64,000 nucleotides of DNA, from contig NZ_PQIG01000077.1 of the NCBI RefSeq assembly GCF_012349115.1, positions 1-64,000 of the forward strand, in the 5' to 3' direction. The first letter of the stretch is position 1. Every line of letters begins with the position of its first letter. The translations under genes and the position numbers were made by a program. Below the pieces are notes generated by a model that had not been told where the DNA came from, searched no databases, and saw nothing but the letters and a program-made list of their open reading frames with translations. This stretch comes from Rhizobium ruizarguesonis. Its GTDB lineage: Bacteria; Pseudomonadota; Alphaproteobacteria; Rhizobiales; Rhizobiaceae. Positions 53,344-62,425 of this stretch are shown piece by piece.

Positions 53344-54795
53344 TCAGGCGGTGCGGGAACTCCTGTAGACCGAGACGCCAAGTTCCCTGATCTTCTTGCG
53401 CAGAGTGTTGCGGTTGAGACCGAGAAGATCGGCGGCCTTGATCTGGTTGCCGCGCGTCGCCGTCAGGGCGGCGAGGATCAGCGGATATTCCATTTCCGTC
53501 AGCACGCGGTCATAGAGGCCGGGCGGCGGCAGATTGTCCCCGAAGCCTGCGAAGTAGCTGCGCATGTTCTCCTCGACCGCCTGGGCGATCGTCATCGAGC
53601 CGCTGCGGATCGGCCCCTTGTCGATCGGGCTGTCGGGCACGTCGGAACGAAGTTCGGCGTCGATGATCTCGCGGGTGATGACATCCTGCGGATAGAGCGC
53701 CATCAGACGGCGGATGAGATTTTCCAGTTCGCGGACATTGCCCGGCCAGGCATAGGCCTTCATCAGTTCCAGCGCTTCCTGATCGAAGCGCTTGGAGCCA
53801 AGCCCTTCCTTTTCGGCCTGCTGGATGAAATGGCGCACCAGATCGGGAATGTCCTCGGCGCGATCGCGCAGCGGCGGCAGACGCAGCGGCACGACATTGA
53901 GGCGGTAATAGAGGTCCTCGCGGAAGAGGCCCTGGTTGATCGCCTGCTTCAGGTCCTTGTTGGTGGCGGCAACGATGCGCACGTCGGTGCGGATCGGCGT
54001 GCGGCCGCCGACGGTGGTGTATTCGCCCTGCTGCAGGACGCGCAGCAGCCGTGTCTGGGCGTCCATCGGCATGTCGCCGATCTCGTCGAGGAAGAGGGTG
54101 CCGCCTTCGGCTTGCTCGAAGCGGCCGGTCGAGCGCGTCTGCGCGCCGGTGAAGGCGCCCTTCTCATGGCCGAAGAGTTCCGATTCGATCAGGTCGCGCG
54201 GGATAGCCGCCATGTTGATCGCAACAAACGGGCCGTTGCGGCGCTTGCCGTAGTCGTGCAGTGCGCGGGCGACGAGTTCCTTGCCGGTGCCGGATTCGCC
54301 GGTGATCATCAGCGTCAGGTCCGTCTGCATCAGGCGGGCGAGCACGCGGTAGATTTCCTGCATCGCCGCCGACCGGCCGACGAGCGGCATGCCGTCCTGC
54401 ATGTCGTCTTCAAGCTTGGCGGGCTTGCGCTTCGGCTCGGCCAGCGCCCGGCCGATGATGCCGATCAGCTCGGTGAGGTCGAAGGGCTTCGGCAGATAGT
54501 CGTAGGCGCCCTTCTCCGAGGCCTTGATGGCGGTCATGAAGGTGTTCTGCGCGCTCATGACGAGGACCGGCAGGTCGGGACGCGCCTTCTTGATGCGCGG
54601 CAGCAGGTCGAAGGCGTTTTCGTCGGGCATCACCACATCGGTGACGACCAGATCGCCCTCGCCCGCGGAAATCCAGCGCCAGAGGGTAGCGGCGTTGGAG
54701 GTGATGCGAACGTCATAGCCGGCGCGGCTCAAAGCCTGGTTGAGCACGGTCCGGATGGCCGCATCATCATCTGCAACGAGGATCGTGGCTGTCAT
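53344..54795 (-). CDS. ntrC: Nitrogen regulator NtrC
   Basis: A 483-residue sigma-54 activator. The receiver domain (1-120) has the phospho-Asp at residue 53 ([11 protein letters not shown]). The AAA+ domain has Walker A GESGTGKE, the sigma-54 loop GAFTGA and Walker [12 protein letters not shown] Fis-type HTH closes it ([19 protein letters not shown]). It activates nitrogen-scavenging genes when NtrB phosphorylates it. Its ATG overlaps the ntrB stop (ATGA). The usual next gene, ntrY, is missing here and stands 14 kb to the left. Confidence 0.96.
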   Translation of the reverse strand: MTATILVADDDAAIRTVLNQALSRAGYDVRITSNAATLWRWISAGEGDLVVTDVVMPDENAFDLLPRIKKARPDLPVLVMSAQNTFMTAIKASEKGAYDYLPKPFDLTELIGIIGRALAEPKRKPAKLEDDMQDGMPLVGRSAAMQEIYRVLARLMQTDLTLMITGESGTGKELVARALHDYGKRRNGPFVAINMAAIPRDLIESELFGHEKGAFTGAQTRSTGRFEQAEGGTLFLDEIGDMPMDAQTRLLRVLQQGEYTTVGGRTPIRTDVRIVAATNKDLKQAINQGLFREDLYYRLNVVPLRLPPLRDRAEDIPDLVRHFIQQAEKEGLGSKRFDQEALELMKAYAWPGNVRELENLIRRLMALYPQDVITREIIDAELRSDVPDSPIDKGPIRSGSMTIAQAVEENMRSYFAGFGDNLPPPGLYDRVLTEMEYPLILAALTATRGNQIKAADLLGLNRNTLRKKIRELGVSVYRSSRTA

Positions 54796-55946
54796 CGAGA
54801 AGGTCCTGTCGAGCTTGCGATAGAAGCGTCTTCAAGCGAGGCGTCCTTGGACGCCGGCATGAGAACGCGGAATGTCGTGCGGTTGTTCTGGCTGTCGCAT
54901 TCGATGATGCCGCCGTGATCGCCGATGATCTTGGCGACCAGCGCCAGGCCGAGGCCGCTGCCATTCGGCTTGGTGGTGATGAAGGGATCGAAGAGATGTG
55001 GCACCAGATCGGCGGGAACGCCGGGACCGTTGTCGTGGACGCAGAATTCCAGCGGCAGCGAGATCTTCTCGCGCGTGCCGGCGACCGAAAGACGGATGCC
55101 CGGGCGATAGGCGGTCGTCAGCATGATCTCGCCGTCCGGCCGATCGCCGACCGCTTCGGCGGCGTTCTTCACCAAATTGAGGAAGACCTGGACGAGTTGG
55201 TCGCGATTGGCATAAACGGCCGGCAGCGACGGGTCGTAACTCTCGGTGACGCGGATGTTGCGGGCAAAACCTGCCTTGGCGACGGCCTTCACATGGTCGA
55301 GCACGGAATGGATATTGACCGGCATGCGGTCGACAGGGCGTTCGTCGGAAAAGACTTCCATGCGGTCGACCAGCGAGACGATGCGATCGGTCTCGTCGCA
55401 AATCAGCCGGGTCAGCGCCCGATCGTCGTCGATCGCAGACTGCTCGAGCAGCTGGGCGGCGCCGCGTATGCCGGAGAGCGGGTTCTTGATCTCATGCGCC
55501 AGCATCGAGGCAAGGCCGGTCACCGAGCGGGCAGCGGCGCGATGCGTCAGCTGCCGGTCGATTTTGTCGGCCATCGAGCGTTCCTGAAAGACGATGACGA
55601 CGGCGCCGGGCTCGCTGAGCACCGGGGCGACGTAGAGATCGACGAGCTTATCCTGGCCGAGGCGGGGTGAACTCAGGTCGACGCGATATTCGTTGACCGG
55701 CGCCTTGCGCTCGCGCACCTGGTCGATCAGGGCGAGCAGCGGGCTGCCGAAAGGAATGAAGGTCGAGATGCGGTAACGCGCCAGATGCGAGGCGCTGGCG
55801 CCGAAGAAGGCCTCCGCCTCCCAATTGGCGAAAACGACGAAGCCGGATTCGTCGACCATGATGACGGGGTTCTGGATGGCGTTCAGCACGGCCATGGCGA
55901 CGGTCCCGCCGCCGTGATCGGACGGAGATGTCATATCCTTCATCAT
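54792..55946 (-). CDS. ntrB: Nitrogen-sensing histidine kinase NtrB
   Basis: A 384-residue cytoplasmic kinase without membrane segments. A PAS domain (about 18-120, [20 protein letters not shown]) is followed by the His box [20 protein letters not shown] (about 150) and an ATPase domain with [18 protein letters not shown] and [12 protein letters not shown]. It phosphorylates NtrC under nitrogen limitation under PII control. Start and stop overlap nifR3 and ntrC by four bases each, so the three are one operon. Confidence 0.95.
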   Translation of the reverse strand: MMKDMTSPSDHGGGTVAMAVLNAIQNPVIMVDESGFVVFANWEAEAFFGASASHLARYRISTFIPFGSPLLALIDQVRERKAPVNEYRVDLSSPRLGQDKLVDLYVAPVLSEPGAVVIVFQERSMADKIDRQLTHRAAARSVTGLASMLAHEIKNPLSGIRGAAQLLEQSAIDDDRALTRLICDETDRIVSLVDRMEVFSDERPVDRMPVNIHSVLDHVKAVAKAGFARNIRVTESYDPSLPAVYANRDQLVQVFLNLVKNAAEAVGDRPDGEIMLTTAYRPGIRLSVAGTREKISLPLEFCVHDNGPGVPADLVPHLFDPFITTKPNGSGLGLALVAKIIGDHGGIIECDSQNNRTTFRVLMPASKDASLEDASIASSTGPSR

Positions 55947-56959
55947 GCCGCCTCCCGGCTGTCGACAACACTGGCCGCAAGCGCATCGTAAAGGCGCGCG
56001 GCCACCTCGTGCGGATCGCGCGAGGTCATGATCGCAGCCTTTTCGCCACCGGCGAGATCAGGAGAAAAACGCTGGAGATACCAGCCAAGGTGCTTGCGGG
56101 CATGGCGGATCGCCACCGCTTCGCCATAGAAATCCAGCATCATCCGATAGTGCTCGACGGCGATATCGGCGATCTCCAGGGATTGCGGTGCGGGCGTACC
56201 TGATATGACGCCGGCATGCCACGGCCTGCCCTGGCAGCCCCTGCCGATCATGACGGCATCGGCGCCGGAGCGGCGCAATATTTCCTGTGCGTCGCCTGCA
56301 GTTTCGACATCGCCATTGGCGATCAGCGGAATGGAGATCACCTCGCGGACGGCACGGATCGCGTCCCAATCGGCGCGGCCTTCATAGAATTGCATACGGG
56401 TGCGCCCATGAATGGTCACAAGCTGGATGCCGGCGGCTTCGGCGCGGCGCGCGATGTCAGGCGCATTCATCGAATTCTCGTCCCAGCCGAGGCGCATCTT
56501 CAGCGTCACCGGAATGTCGACAGCCTTGACCGTCGCCTCAATGAGGCCGAGCGCGTGATCGGGATCGCGCATCAGCGCCGAGCCGGAGTAACCGCCGATT
56601 ACCTTCTTTGCCGGGCAGCCCATGTTGATGTCGATGATATCGGCGCCATGATCGGCGGCGATCTTGGCCGCCTCGGCCATCCAGTGCGCCTCGCGGCCGG
56701 CAAGCTGCACCATATGCGGCCGGAAGCCCGCAGCGCTGAGCCGCGACCAGGATTCGGCCGTGTCGTTGACCAGTTCGCGGCTCGCCACCATTTCGGTGAC
56801 GACGAGGCCGGCACCGAAGCGCCACGCCAACTCGCGGAAGGGCATATCGGTGACGCCGGACATCGGCGCCAGCACAACGCGGTTCCGCACGGACACGGGT
56901 CCGATTCGGAAAGGCGCTGCGAGGTCCTTGGAAATCAAATGATTATCTTTCGGGCACAC
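55943..56959 (-). CDS. dusB: tRNA-dihydrouridine synthase (DusB/NifR3)
   Basis: A 338-residue FMN enzyme. [20 protein letters not shown] (about 30-50) binds flavin, [20 protein letters not shown] contains the catalytic Cys, and [16 protein letters not shown] and [10 protein letters not shown] follow. It reduces uridine in tRNA. It is nifR3 of the rhizobial nitrogen-control operon, first before ntrB. The start may be GTG 56959 or a TTG at 56938; neither has an obvious ribosome binding site. Confidence 0.94.
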   Translation of the reverse strand: MCPKDNHLISKDLAAPFRIGPVSVRNRVVLAPMSGVTDMPFRELAWRFGAGLVVTEMVASRELVNDTAESWSRLSAAGFRPHMVQLAGREAHWMAEAAKIAADHGADIIDINMGCPAKKVIGGYSGSALMRDPDHALGLIEATVKAVDIPVTLKMRLGWDENSMNAPDIARRAEAAGIQLVTIHGRTRMQFYEGRADWDAIRAVREVISIPLIANGDVETAGDAQEILRRSGADAVMIGRGCQGRPWHAGVISGTPAPQSLEIADIAVEHYRMMLDFYGEAVAIRHARKHLGWYLQRFSPDLAGGEKAAIMTSRDPHEVAARLYDALAASVVDSREAA

Positions 56960-57104
56960 AATAGAACTGCATTATTTTTAGCCATTATTCCCGGCCTTGC
57001 CAAGGGGGCTGGGATCGGAATTGATATTTTTCGGGCAGATGCTGGAAAAGGCCCAAGCAAGACGTTAGAGCACTCCGGTCAATTCCGCATATTTTAGGGG
57101 ATTT

Positions 57105-58322
57105 ATGCTGCAAATGCCTTCTAAGCAACCGATATCGGCTGGAATTGTCATCGTTGCCGCCGGCCGCGGCGAGCGCGCAGGATCCTCCAAGGAGGGGCCC
57201 AAGCAGTATCGCATGATCGGCGGCAAGCCGGTTATCGTGCATACGCTTGAAAACTTCATGACATGGGAAGCGGCAACTGAGATCGTTGTCGTCATTCATC
57301 CCGATGACGAGGCGCTGTTTGCGAGAGCCTTCCGCCACATCATCTCGGCAACGCCGATCGAAACGGTGCATGGCGGCGCCAGCCGGCAACAATCCGTGCT
57401 TGCGGGCCTCAGATACCTCAAGGACAAGCAAATCAGCCATGTGCTGATCCACGATGCCGTGCGGCCGTTCTTCGATCATGATCTTCTTGATCGCATTGCC
57501 GAGAGCCTTGACGCCGGCGCGCAGGCGGTTCTGCCGGCGATCCCGGTCACCGATACGCTGAAACGCGCCGACAGCGCCGGCACCGTGCTGGCGACGGTTT
57601 CACGCGAGCATCTCTACGCCGCGCAGACGCCGCAATCCTTCGCCTTCGAAACGATCCTCGAGGCGCATGAGAAGGCGGCGGCGAGCGGACGAAGTGATTT
57701 CACCGACGACGCCTCGATCGCCGAATGGCTGGGCATTCCGGTGACGATCGTCGAGGGCACGGCCGACAACGTCAAGCTGACAGTCAAGAACGATATCGCC
57801 ATGGCCGACGACAAGCTGTCGACGTCGCTGCTTCCAGACGTGCGCACCGGCAACGGCTACGACGTGCACCAACTCGTAGCCGGCGATGGTGTGACACTCT
57901 GCGGCGTGTTCATTCCACATGACCAGAAGCTGAAAGGACACTCGGATGCCGACGTTGCGCTGCATGCGCTGACCGACGCGCTGCTCGCCACCTGCGGCGC
58001 CGGCGATATCGGCGATCATTTCCCACCATCCGACCCGCAATGGAAGGGGGCGCCTTCGCGGATCTTCATCGAACATGCCGCCCGGATCGTGCGCGAGCGC
58101 GGCGGCACGATCATGAATGCCGACGTCTCGCTGATCGCCGAGGCGCCGAAGGTCGGCCCGCATCGCCAAGCCATGCGGACAAAACTGGCGGATTATCTCG
58201 GCATCGATATCGAGCGTTGTTCTGTCAAGGCGACGACCAACGAGACGATCGGCTTCGTTGGCCGGCGCGAAGGCATCGCGGCGATCGCCACGGCGACCGT
58301 CGTCTATCGCGGGAGGAAATGA
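57105..58322 (+). CDS. ispDF: Bifunctional IspDF enzyme of the MEP pathway
   Basis: A 405-residue fusion. Residues about 10-240 are IspD ([30 protein letters not shown]), which makes CDP-ME. Residues about 247-405 are IspF ([10 protein letters not shown] with the metal Asp and His, [19 protein letters not shown]), which makes MEcPP. Such fusions are common in alphaproteobacteria. ATG 57105 or 57114 can be the start. It is divergent to nifR3, and its stop overlaps the start of the CinA-type gene (ATGA). Confidence 0.95.
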   Translation: MLQMPSKQPISAGIVIVAAGRGERAGSSKEGPKQYRMIGGKPVIVHTLENFMTWEAATEIVVVIHPDDEALFARAFRHIISATPIETVHGGASRQQSVLAGLRYLKDKQISHVLIHDAVRPFFDHDLLDRIAESLDAGAQAVLPAIPVTDTLKRADSAGTVLATVSREHLYAAQTPQSFAFETILEAHEKAAASGRSDFTDDASIAEWLGIPVTIVEGTADNVKLTVKNDIAMADDKLSTSLLPDVRTGNGYDVHQLVAGDGVTLCGVFIPHDQKLKGHSDADVALHALTDALLATCGAGDIGDHFPPSDPQWKGAPSRIFIEHAARIVRERGGTIMNADVSLIAEAPKVGPHRQAMRTKLADYLGIDIERCSVKATTNETIGFVGRREGIAAIATATVVYRGRK

Positions 58323-58822
58323 TGAGCCTTTTTCCTCAGGATATCGTTTCGACGGCGGAGACGATCATCCGTGACTTCACGGCTGCAGGGCTGATGATCT
58401 CGACCGCCGAATCCTGCACCGGCGGGCTGATCGCCGGGGCGCTGACGGAGATTTCGGGTTCGTCCGCTGTCGTCGACCGAGGCTTCGTCACCTATACGAA
58501 TAGCGCAAAGATCGAGATGCTCGGCGTGCAGGCGGAAACGCTGCTGCGCTTCGGGGCGGTCTCCGAGGAAACGGCGCGGCAGATGGTGCATGGCGCCCTC
58601 TTCCGCTCACGCGCCGAGATCGCCGTTGCCGTCACCGGCATTGCCGGTCCTGGCGGCGGATCGGCGGAAAAACCGGTCGGCCTCGTGCATCTCGCCGCCA
58701 AATCGCGCGCCGGCGCGATCATCCATCGAAAGATGTTCTATGGCGATATCGGCCGCAGCGAGGTCCGGCTGGCGACGATCAGGACGGCGCTGGAGATGGT
58801 GCGCTCGCTCTATGCGGCCTGA
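58322..58822 (+). CDS. CinA C-terminal-domain protein (nicotinamide nucleotide amidase-like)
   Basis: A 166-residue protein equal to the CinA/PncC domain: STAESCTGGLIAGALTEISG (about 22-41), GFVTYTNSAKIEMLGV and VAVTGIAGPGGGSAEKPVGL. PncC enzymes turn NMN into NaMN. The N-terminal CinA part is absent, as in stand-alone PncC. ATG 58322 overlaps the ispDF stop; a preceding ATG at 58319 is also possible. GGGAGGAA is just upstream. Confidence 0.92.
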   Translation: MSLFPQDIVSTAETIIRDFTAAGLMISTAESCTGGLIAGALTEISGSSAVVDRGFVTYTNSAKIEMLGVQAETLLRFGAVSEETARQMVHGALFRSRAEIAVAVTGIAGPGGGSAEKPVGLVHLAAKSRAGAIIHRKMFYGDIGRSEVRLATIRTALEMVRSLYAA

Positions 58823-58836
58823 CGCGGGTTCGCTCA

Positions 58837-59289
58837 TCAGGCCGGCGTGTAGATCCTGTTTGCGCGCGTCTCGAAGGCTTCGGTGAACATGCGGAAGGCG
58901 CGATCGAACATCGAGCCCATCAACGCGCCCAGGATGCGGCTCTTGAATTCGTAATCGATGAAGAAATCGACGGTGCAGCCGCCGGATGGCGTCTCGGCAA
59001 AGTGCCAGCGATTGTCGAGATATTTGAACGGGCCATCGATATATTTGACCTCGATGACGTGCTCGGCCCGGTTCAGCAGCACCTGTGTTGTGAAGGTCTC
59101 GCGGATCGCCTTATAGCCGACCGTCATGTCGGCGACGAGCAGGATCTTGCCGTCGCGCTCCTTGCGGCTCCTGATGGCGAGCGCTTCGCAAAGCGGCAGG
59201 AATTCCGGATAGCGCTCGACATCGGCGACGAGGTCGAACATCTGCTGGGGCGAATGCGGGACGGGACGGTGCGTTTCGAATTGCGGCAT
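58837..59289 (-). CDS. COQ10/RatA-type START-domain protein
   Basis: A 150-residue polyketide-cyclase/START protein, MPQFETHRPVPHSPQQMFDL, DVERYPEFLPLCEALAIRS and a long C-terminal helix. It corresponds to the coenzyme Q-binding protein COQ10 of mitochondria and E. coli RatA. A role in ubiquinone handling is the likeliest; toxin activity is not shown in this group. ATG 59289 is used as the longer frame needs a TTG. It ends convergent with the CinA-type gene. Confidence 0.88.
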   Translation of the reverse strand: MPQFETHRPVPHSPQQMFDLVADVERYPEFLPLCEALAIRSRKERDGKILLVADMTVGYKAIRETFTTQVLLNRAEHVIEVKYIDGPFKYLDNRWHFAETPSGGCTVDFFIDYEFKSRILGALMGSMFDRAFRMFTEAFETRANRIYTPA

Positions 59290-59298
59290 AGTCGGCAA

Positions 59299-59892
59299 TT
59301 AAGCGGGCCGGCCGAGAAGATCAAGAAGCTCGCGCACCTGATGACGGGATTTTAGCTGAAGAACCGGCACGTCAGGGCCGTGCTCGGCGATACCGGCAAC
59401 CAAGCGCGGCGCAAATTTCTCCTCGAAGGTCCAGATGAAGCGGAGGAATTCCAAATCGATCTTCTCGATACAGCCCGGCGCCATTTCGGGACGAGTTCGG
59501 CCGATCCATTTCGCCGACCGGCTGATTGCGCCCCAGATACAGAGAAGCCGTGGCATGCGGACCCAGACGACGAAATCGGTGCGCGGCAGCCGAATGTCCA
59601 GGGAAGACGGGTTCGTGCCGTCCATGATCCAACGTTCTTCGACGATCCGGCTGGCGATGATATTTCTCTGCTCGGCCCTCGCGCGCACCACCCAGCCGGG
59701 AAGCCAGAATACGTCGCGATCAAGCGAAATGTAGGAAAGCCCAAAGCGCTTGGCGATCTTCAGCGACAGCGTCGATTTACCGCCGCCCGAGCAGCCCATG
59801 ACGAGGATGCGGCGGGCTGTCCGGATATACTCTGCCGCCTGTTCGAGATCGGTGATCTGCTGACGCGGCGGCAAGTCTACTCTCTGATCCAT
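59299..59892 (-). CDS. P-loop kinase of the DNA-topology-modulation (FlaR-like) type, copy A
   Basis: A 197-residue NTPase. The P-loop is MGCSGGGKSTLS (about 32-43), then ISLDRDVFWLPGW and ERWIMDGTNPSSLDIRLPRT, the pattern of adenylate-kinase-like FlaR proteins. The reaction and target are unknown. GGAG stands seven bases before ATG 59892. It starts just upstream of the COQ10-like gene and has a paralogue at 59936. Confidence 0.82.
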   Translation of the reverse strand: MDQRVDLPPRQQITDLEQAAEYIRTARRILVMGCSGGGKSTLSLKIAKRFGLSYISLDRDVFWLPGWVVRARAEQRNIIASRIVEERWIMDGTNPSSLDIRLPRTDFVVWVRMPRLLCIWGAISRSAKWIGRTRPEMAPGCIEKIDLEFLRFIWTFEEKFAPRLVAGIAEHGPDVPVLQLKSRHQVRELLDLLGRPA

Positions 59893-59935
59893 CATGCAAC
59901 TCCCTCGAGCCAGACGTGCGTTTCGCCGGCGCGAC

Positions 59936-60475
59936 TCAAGCGCTAAGAGCGGCGAACCGGTTAGCCGCCTTGCGCGATCTTATGATGACGGTAGAACTTG
60001 CAAGCCCGTGATCCTGAAGCGCTGCTTCGATCAGAGGTGCGGCATCGCGCTCGAAATTCCAGATATAGGCAAGCGCGTCCAGCGAAAGGCGTTCGGGGCA
60101 GCCGGCAGGCAGTTCTGGGCGGTTGCGCCCAAAATAACGGAACGCTCTCGAGGTGGCGCCGTACAGGCATGCATATCTGGGCAGCCGAAGCCAAATGACG
60201 GCGTCGGCGCGCGGCAGGCGAAGATGGAAGGAGCTGAGGCCGGTTCCATCCATGATCCAGCGCTCTTCCGCCACGACCTCCGATATCAGCCGATCGATGT
60301 CGCTGCGATCCCGCTTCCTCCAGCCGGGAAGCCAATAGAAATCGCGATCCATCGGGATATAGGGAAGATCGAGCGAGGTCGACAGCGCCCGTCCGAGCAC
60401 GCTCTTTCCACCACCGGGACAGCCAATCACCAGAATGCGTTTGGCATGCCGGAGAATTGCTCCGTCGACGGGCAT
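59936..60475 (-). CDS. P-loop kinase of the FlaR-like type, copy B
   Basis: A 179-residue NTPase with P-loop IGCPGGGKSVLG (about 17-28), then IPMDRDFYWLPGWRKRD and ERWIMDGTGLSSFHLRLPRA. It aligns with the neighbour at 59299 along the whole length, so the two are a tandem duplication that has diverged. GGGAG is eight bases upstream of ATG 60475; the ATG at 60490 lacks a site. Confidence 0.82.
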   Translation of the reverse strand: MPVDGAILRHAKRILVIGCPGGGKSVLGRALSTSLDLPYIPMDRDFYWLPGWRKRDRSDIDRLISEVVAEERWIMDGTGLSSFHLRLPRADAVIWLRLPRYACLYGATSRAFRYFGRNRPELPAGCPERLSLDALAYIWNFERDAAPLIEAALQDHGLASSTVIIRSRKAANRFAALSA

Positions 60476-60552
60476 GGCCGCAACTCCCATGAAAAGCCGC
60501 TGCGAAAATCCCCGCGGCTCAGACCGCTGATAAAATCGGCCATTCCTCTTTC

Positions 60553-60622
60553 GTCATGCTCGGGCTTGTCCCGAGCATCTGCAACCGGCGCAGCCGATCC
60601 TCGGCACAAGGCCGAGGATGAC
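60553..60622. repeat. Double hairpin repeat
   Basis: Two hairpins, ATGCTCGGG-CTTGT-CCCGAGCAT (about 60556-60579) and GATCCTCGG-CACAAGG-CCGAGGATG (about 60596-60620). This type of dispersed palindrome is frequent in Rhizobiales. It lies between lipA and the P-loop kinase gene. Confidence 0.65.
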
Positions 60623-60657
60623 GTCGAGTCAAGATCGAGGTTTGTCAACAAACTGAA

Positions 60658-60678
60658 CCGCGGCGAAAATCGCCGCGG
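60658..60678 (-). terminator. Probable terminator hairpin downstream of lipA
   Basis: CCGCGGCGA-AAA-TCGCCGCGG, a perfect nine-base stem with a three-base loop, 26 bases past the lipA stop (60704). No clean T-run follows on the minus strand, so the efficiency is uncertain. Confidence 0.55.
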
Positions 60679-60703
60679 TCGACACAAAAAGCAAGGCCGG
60701 CTC

Positions 60704-61675
60704 TTACTCGGCAGCCATCAACAGCTTCTTCTCGCGCGCAGCTCGCAGCCGGGCAAAGTCGTCACCGGCATGGTGGGAGGAGCGGGTCAGCGGGCTGGAG
60801 GCGACCATCAGGAAGCCCTTGCTGTAGGCGACCGTCTCGTAGGACATGAACTCGTCGGGGGTGACGAAGCTTTCGACCTTGTGGTGCTTGCGGGTCGGCT
60901 GCAGATACTGGCCGATCGTCAGGAAGTCGACATCGGCTGTGCGTAGATCGTCCATCAGCTGAAGGACTTCGTTTCGCTCTTCGCCGAGACCGACCATGAT
61001 GCCCGATTTGGTGAACATGGTGGGATCGAGTTCCTTCACCCGCTGCAGCAGGCGGACGGAATGGAAGTAGCGGGCGCCAGGGCGAACCGTCAGATAGTTG
61101 CCGGGCACCGTTTCCATATTATGGTTGAAGACGTCCGGCTTGGCGGCGACGACGCGTTCCAGCGCACCTGGTTTCTTCAGGAAGTCAGGCGTCAGGATCT
61201 CGATCGTCGTCATGGGCGAAGCGGCACGGATTGCCCAGATCACCTTTTCGAAGTGCTCGGCGCCGCCGTCCTCCAGGTCGTCACGGTCAACCGAGGTGAT
61301 GACGACGTGGCTAAGGCCCATCTCCTTGACCGCCTTGGCGACGTTCTCGGGCTCAGCCATATCGAGCGCATTCGGCTTGCCGGTGGCGACGTTGCAGAAA
61401 GCGCAGGCGCGGGTACAGATCTCGCCCATGATCATGAACGTCGCGTGCTTCTTGTCCCAGCACTCGCCGATATTCGGGCAGCCGGCCTCCTCGCAGACGG
61501 TGACGAGCTTGTGCTCCTTCACGATCGCGCGCGTCTCGGCATAACCCTTGGAGGTCGGCGCCTTGACGCGAATCCAGTCCGGCTTGCGCATGACTTCCGT
61601 GTCCGGCCGATGCGCCTTCTCCGGATGCCGCACGCGCTTGGCGTCGGGATTGATCGTATCGAGGATCGTCACCAT
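60704..61675 (-). CDS. lipA: Lipoyl synthase LipA
   Basis: A 323-residue radical SAM enzyme. It has the auxiliary cluster cysteines [12 protein letters not shown] (about 60-71), the radical SAM cysteines CTRACAFC (about 86-93) and the C-terminal RSSHHAGDD motif. It inserts sulfur into octanoyl groups to make lipoate for the dehydrogenase complexes. lpd and two small membrane protein genes lie upstream on the same strand. Length is normal. Confidence 0.96.
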   Translation of the reverse strand: MVTILDTINPDAKRVRHPEKAHRPDTEVMRKPDWIRVKAPTSKGYAETRAIVKEHKLVTVCEEAGCPNIGECWDKKHATFMIMGEICTRACAFCNVATGKPNALDMAEPENVAKAVKEMGLSHVVITSVDRDDLEDGGAEHFEKVIWAIRAASPMTTIEILTPDFLKKPGALERVVAAKPDVFNHNMETVPGNYLTVRPGARYFHSVRLLQRVKELDPTMFTKSGIMVGLGEERNEVLQLMDDLRTADVDFLTIGQYLQPTRKHHKVESFVTPDEFMSYETVAYSKGFLMVASSPLTRSSHHAGDDFARLRAAREKKLLMAAE

Positions 61676-61717
61676 TGCAGTTTCAGCTTTCTACCGCCCC
61701 TATGCGGCAAATCATCT

Positions 61718-61819
61718 AAAGAGCATCGCGTCAAACCGGAGTCATGCGACGCTCTTTAAGTCTTTGTTTTATGCAAGTCGTTATCCCAAAACCGCTGCGC
61801 ACTTTTGGGCGACATGCAT
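61718..61819. repeat. Two adjacent palindromes between lipA and the GlsB-type gene
   Basis: First, AAAGAGCATCGCG...CGACGCTCTTT (61718-61757); second, ATGCAAGTCGTTATCCCAAA then ACCGCTGCGC then ACTTTTGGGCGACATGCAT (61771-61819). The second matches the copy at 26838-26884. The stop codon of the next gene overlaps its last base. Confidence 0.75.
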
Positions 61820-62067
61820 TAGCGCCGCACCAGCCGCGCAAGGAATATCAACAAGCAGGCGCCGAGGAAACCCGTCACGAAGTAACCGAGCCGTCCGCCG
61901 ACCACCTCAACGTGGAACTGTGCAAGGACGGCGCTTGCGACGACCGAGCCGACAATGCCGAGCACGATATTCAGGAAAATCCCGTATCGCGCTTCCATCA
62001 GCTTGCCGGCGAGCCAGCCCGCAAGCCCGCCGATGATGATTGCCGAAATCCAGCCGACGCTTTCCAT
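61819..62067 (-). CDS. GlsB/YeaQ/YmgE-family membrane protein, copy 1
   Basis: An 82-residue protein with three membrane helices and the family pattern WISAIIIGGLAGWLAGKLME followed by GIFLNIVLGIVGSVVA. This is the transglycosylase-associated GlsB/YeaQ family of small stress-linked proteins, with no known mechanism. It stands 25 bases downstream of a second member. The start ATG 62067 fits the first helix. Confidence 0.88.
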   Translation of the reverse strand: MESVGWISAIIIGGLAGWLAGKLMEARYGIFLNIVLGIVGSVVASAVLAQFHVEVVGGRLGYFVTGFLGACLLIFLARLVRR

Positions 62068-62092
62068 GTCTTCCCCTACCCTCAGTTACGCC

Positions 62093-62347
62093 TCAAGCGA
62101 CCGCCCTTGCGATCAGAACCACGATGATGGCGCCGACCGTCGCGTGGATGATCTGCACGACCAGCGCATTTTCAATGCCCAGCGAAATGCCGAGTGCACT
62201 GAACAGATAGCCGCCGACGAAGGCGCCGATGATGCCGCTCAGCAGGCATCTTATCAGCCCGCCGCCACCGACGACCAGGCTTGCGAGGAAGCCTGCAACC
62301 AGGCCGATCAGCAAAAATACCAGCAACGCCTGCGTCTCCATAGACAT
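62093..62347 (-). CDS. GlsB/YeaQ/YmgE-family membrane protein, copy 2
   Basis: An 84-residue protein, MSMETQALLVFLLIGLVAGF then GLIRCLLSGIIGAFVGGYL, with three helices in the same order as copy 1 but a different sequence. ATG 62347 follows a GAAAGGAAATC site. The two genes form a pair 25 bases apart, probably one unit between lpd and lipA. Confidence 0.87.
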   Translation of the reverse strand: MSMETQALLVFLLIGLVAGFLASLVVGGGGLIRCLLSGIIGAFVGGYLFSALGISLGIENALVVQIIHATVGAIIVVLIARAVA

Positions 62348-62425
62348 GATGATTTCCTTTCGTTTTTTCCACCCCTGGTGGGGATGGCTTTGCCACCCCG
62401 ACATAAAGGGCGGCGGGGGAAATTA

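Noticed and set aside
53056..54918. 620-codon open frame on the plus strand
   Set aside because: It is antisense to ntrC, which has complete receiver, AAA+ and HTH domains.
62370..62400. Hairpin as terminator between lpd and the GlsB-type gene
   Set aside because: The stem GGGGTGGC/GCCATCCCC has a bulge and no T-run follows on the minus strand. It could equally be a random GC-rich fold.
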